From assembly GCA_010024215.1 (NCBI GenBank), contig RGHK01000041.1, positions 1 through 7,049 of the forward strand: a stretch of DNA of 7,049 bases, read 5' to 3'. The DNA comes from Pseudomonadota bacterium. Lineage in GTDB: Bacteria; Pseudomonadota; Gammaproteobacteria; Magnimaribacterales; D2472. This document shows, one piece after another, positions 7,001 through 7,049 of the stretch. Below the pieces are notes generated by a model. The model was given only the letters and a program-made list of their open reading frames with translations, was not told where the DNA came from and made no database searches. The position numbers were made by a program, and so were the translations under genes. Within the stretch, counting starts at the first letter, position 1. Each line of letters starts with the position of its first letter.

Positions 7001-7049
7001 AGTTTTAGGCGCAACAATGACAGCTTTGCTTTATATACCTGCCATGTTT
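4014..7049 (+). CDS. Efflux RND transporter permease subunit (AcrB-like), C-terminus cut by the window edge
   Basis: This inner-membrane, proton-driven pump component is read without interruption for 1,012 codons; the family is usually 1,020-1,050 residues, so only the tail is missing. TM1 lies at about 13-33. Then come the first porter loop (SGPPITVQY at 132-140), a TM2-TM6 block at about 339-490 containing GLRPAIIV (356-363), and TM7 at about 529-547. The second porter loop carries FPAQDRDMF (552-560) and FIAGPPVFSDVSYVIFGDD (662-680). The final TM block runs from about 864. The two halves show the usual internal duplication. The AcrB Asp407-Asp408 pair reads Asp402-Asn403 (LLIDNGIIVVED), and the AcrB Lys940-Asn941 site in TM10 reads Asn931-Asp932 (LSINDSIIVL). 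Thr968 aligns by hand with AcrB Thr978. This places it outside the classic AcrB/MexB drug-pump type, in a broader Acr-like subgroup; the substrate is unknown. The start overlaps the adaptor stop by four bases (ATGA). Confidence 0.96.
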   Translation, partial: MNLINLFIEKPRILFLTLSFILLAGISSAISIPIQENPELAQRWSGVRVFYPGASPERIETQIVNELEIKLREVEEIKELDSIISQGYASITVELEHSIHPDLIEQTWSMVQDKLAQFISPDGVEVVLDRSSGPPITVQYAISWNGSGEAPVVMMSRLGNQLKRKLSSIGATHATAIYGETDEEILVEVDSNKISSLGLTYIEISSALESFDNKRAAGVSSNKNSEFLIRLKDNTQSIQKISEIPIKVVNDSEIIQLQDIASISRKPLSPVEDIFMYNGKVVVSVAALGAMSQRVHDYVDRARLVVDDMRSSLPEEISIEEIYDESFYTSKKFDELIKSFSLAIFFVLSISLFFLGLRPAIIVTLILPFSVCLVMIGCRAIGLPLHQTSITGIIIALGLLIDNGIIVVEDYKHRRNIGLSIKESINESVRHLIIPLTAATATTVFAFLPIVTGEGPSIEFVGGLAMTVIMSITSSLVLAILLVPVLMSYMEKIPYFKNIDIYSEGYHNKKILDHYRSFLTWSFAVPRRALLISISLPVLGFLLFTTLPKDFFPAQDRDMFRINIELPSNASAEKTLERAKIIRNQVLESGLVEVEKDYWFVGRRMPRVLMNIVGGKEKQGSNNVAQSVFFAKDYYQMIDNLPELSKLIVDKNPDILVIVDSFIAGPPVFSDVSYVIFGDDPFVLKQLGEKLELIINDAPDISLTKSETSNINTNIELELNNSNISLSGINPKNLVNELYAANNGVIVGTMLDSNKEIPIRLKGINKPDDILGSASYLTIPSQNGFDYIDSYGESRITNKSSIITRQDGQRMNSVEGWVWTGTLSSATEDYIKDDVEKFKNELPPGYSIKQLGEAETRGESQASLYSSAVIYMILIVIGLVLALNSFRQAAIILSVAILSIGLSFLGLFIGQQNYGFIGTIAAVGLIGLSINDSIIVLSHIKEEAEKKLISKAELVEVVIRSTRHIITTSLTTLGGFAPLIFASVFFRPLAWAMSIGVLGATMTALLYIPAMF

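Overview
The window is compact, AT-rich DNA from a Gram-negative bacterium. By eye G+C is around one third; this was not computed. The proteins point to a proteobacterium: a RsmD/HemC pair, a DUF4399 periplasmic protein, and a TetR regulator divergent from an RND efflux operon. Low G+C, overlapping genes, very short gaps and the absence of clear Shine-Dalgarno sequences would fit a streamlined marine gammaproteobacterium such as the SAR86 group. That placement is an inference and was not tested. No rRNA, tRNA, CRISPR array, insertion sequence or prophage gene was seen, and no gene-free stretch exceeds 100 bases.

Left part, 1-1398, minus strand: rsmD (16S rRNA guanine-N2 methyltransferase) is followed by hemC (hydroxymethylbilane synthase). 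They overlap by 11 bases, and hemC runs off the left edge. Both are housekeeping genes.

Middle, 1399-2346, plus strand: a 68-base divergent gap leads to a short flavin-reductase-like (FMN-binding split barrel) gene. A perfect TATAAT sits so close to its ATG that the mRNA may be leaderless. The gene overlaps the start of a secreted DUF4399 protein by 8 bases.

Right part, 2333-7049: a TetR/AcrR regulator on the minus strand overlaps the DUF4399 gene tail-to-tail by 14 bases. It is divergent from an efflux operon coding for a periplasmic adaptor (membrane fusion protein) and an RND inner-membrane permease, joined by an ATGA stop/start overlap. The 83-base gap between regulator and operon holds two nearly identical 19-bp palindromic sites. 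They bracket a good sigma70-type promoter and are the obvious TetR operators. No outer-membrane channel gene is visible, although the adaptor carries the TolC-docking motif. The permease is read for 1,012 codons and is cut by the right edge, probably only a few tens of residues short of its end.

No new multi-gene system was found. The points most worth checking are the duplicated operator/promoter structure at 2958-3023, the altered proton-relay residues of the permease, the possible leaderless start at 1467, and the lack of Shine-Dalgarno sequences at all seven starts.
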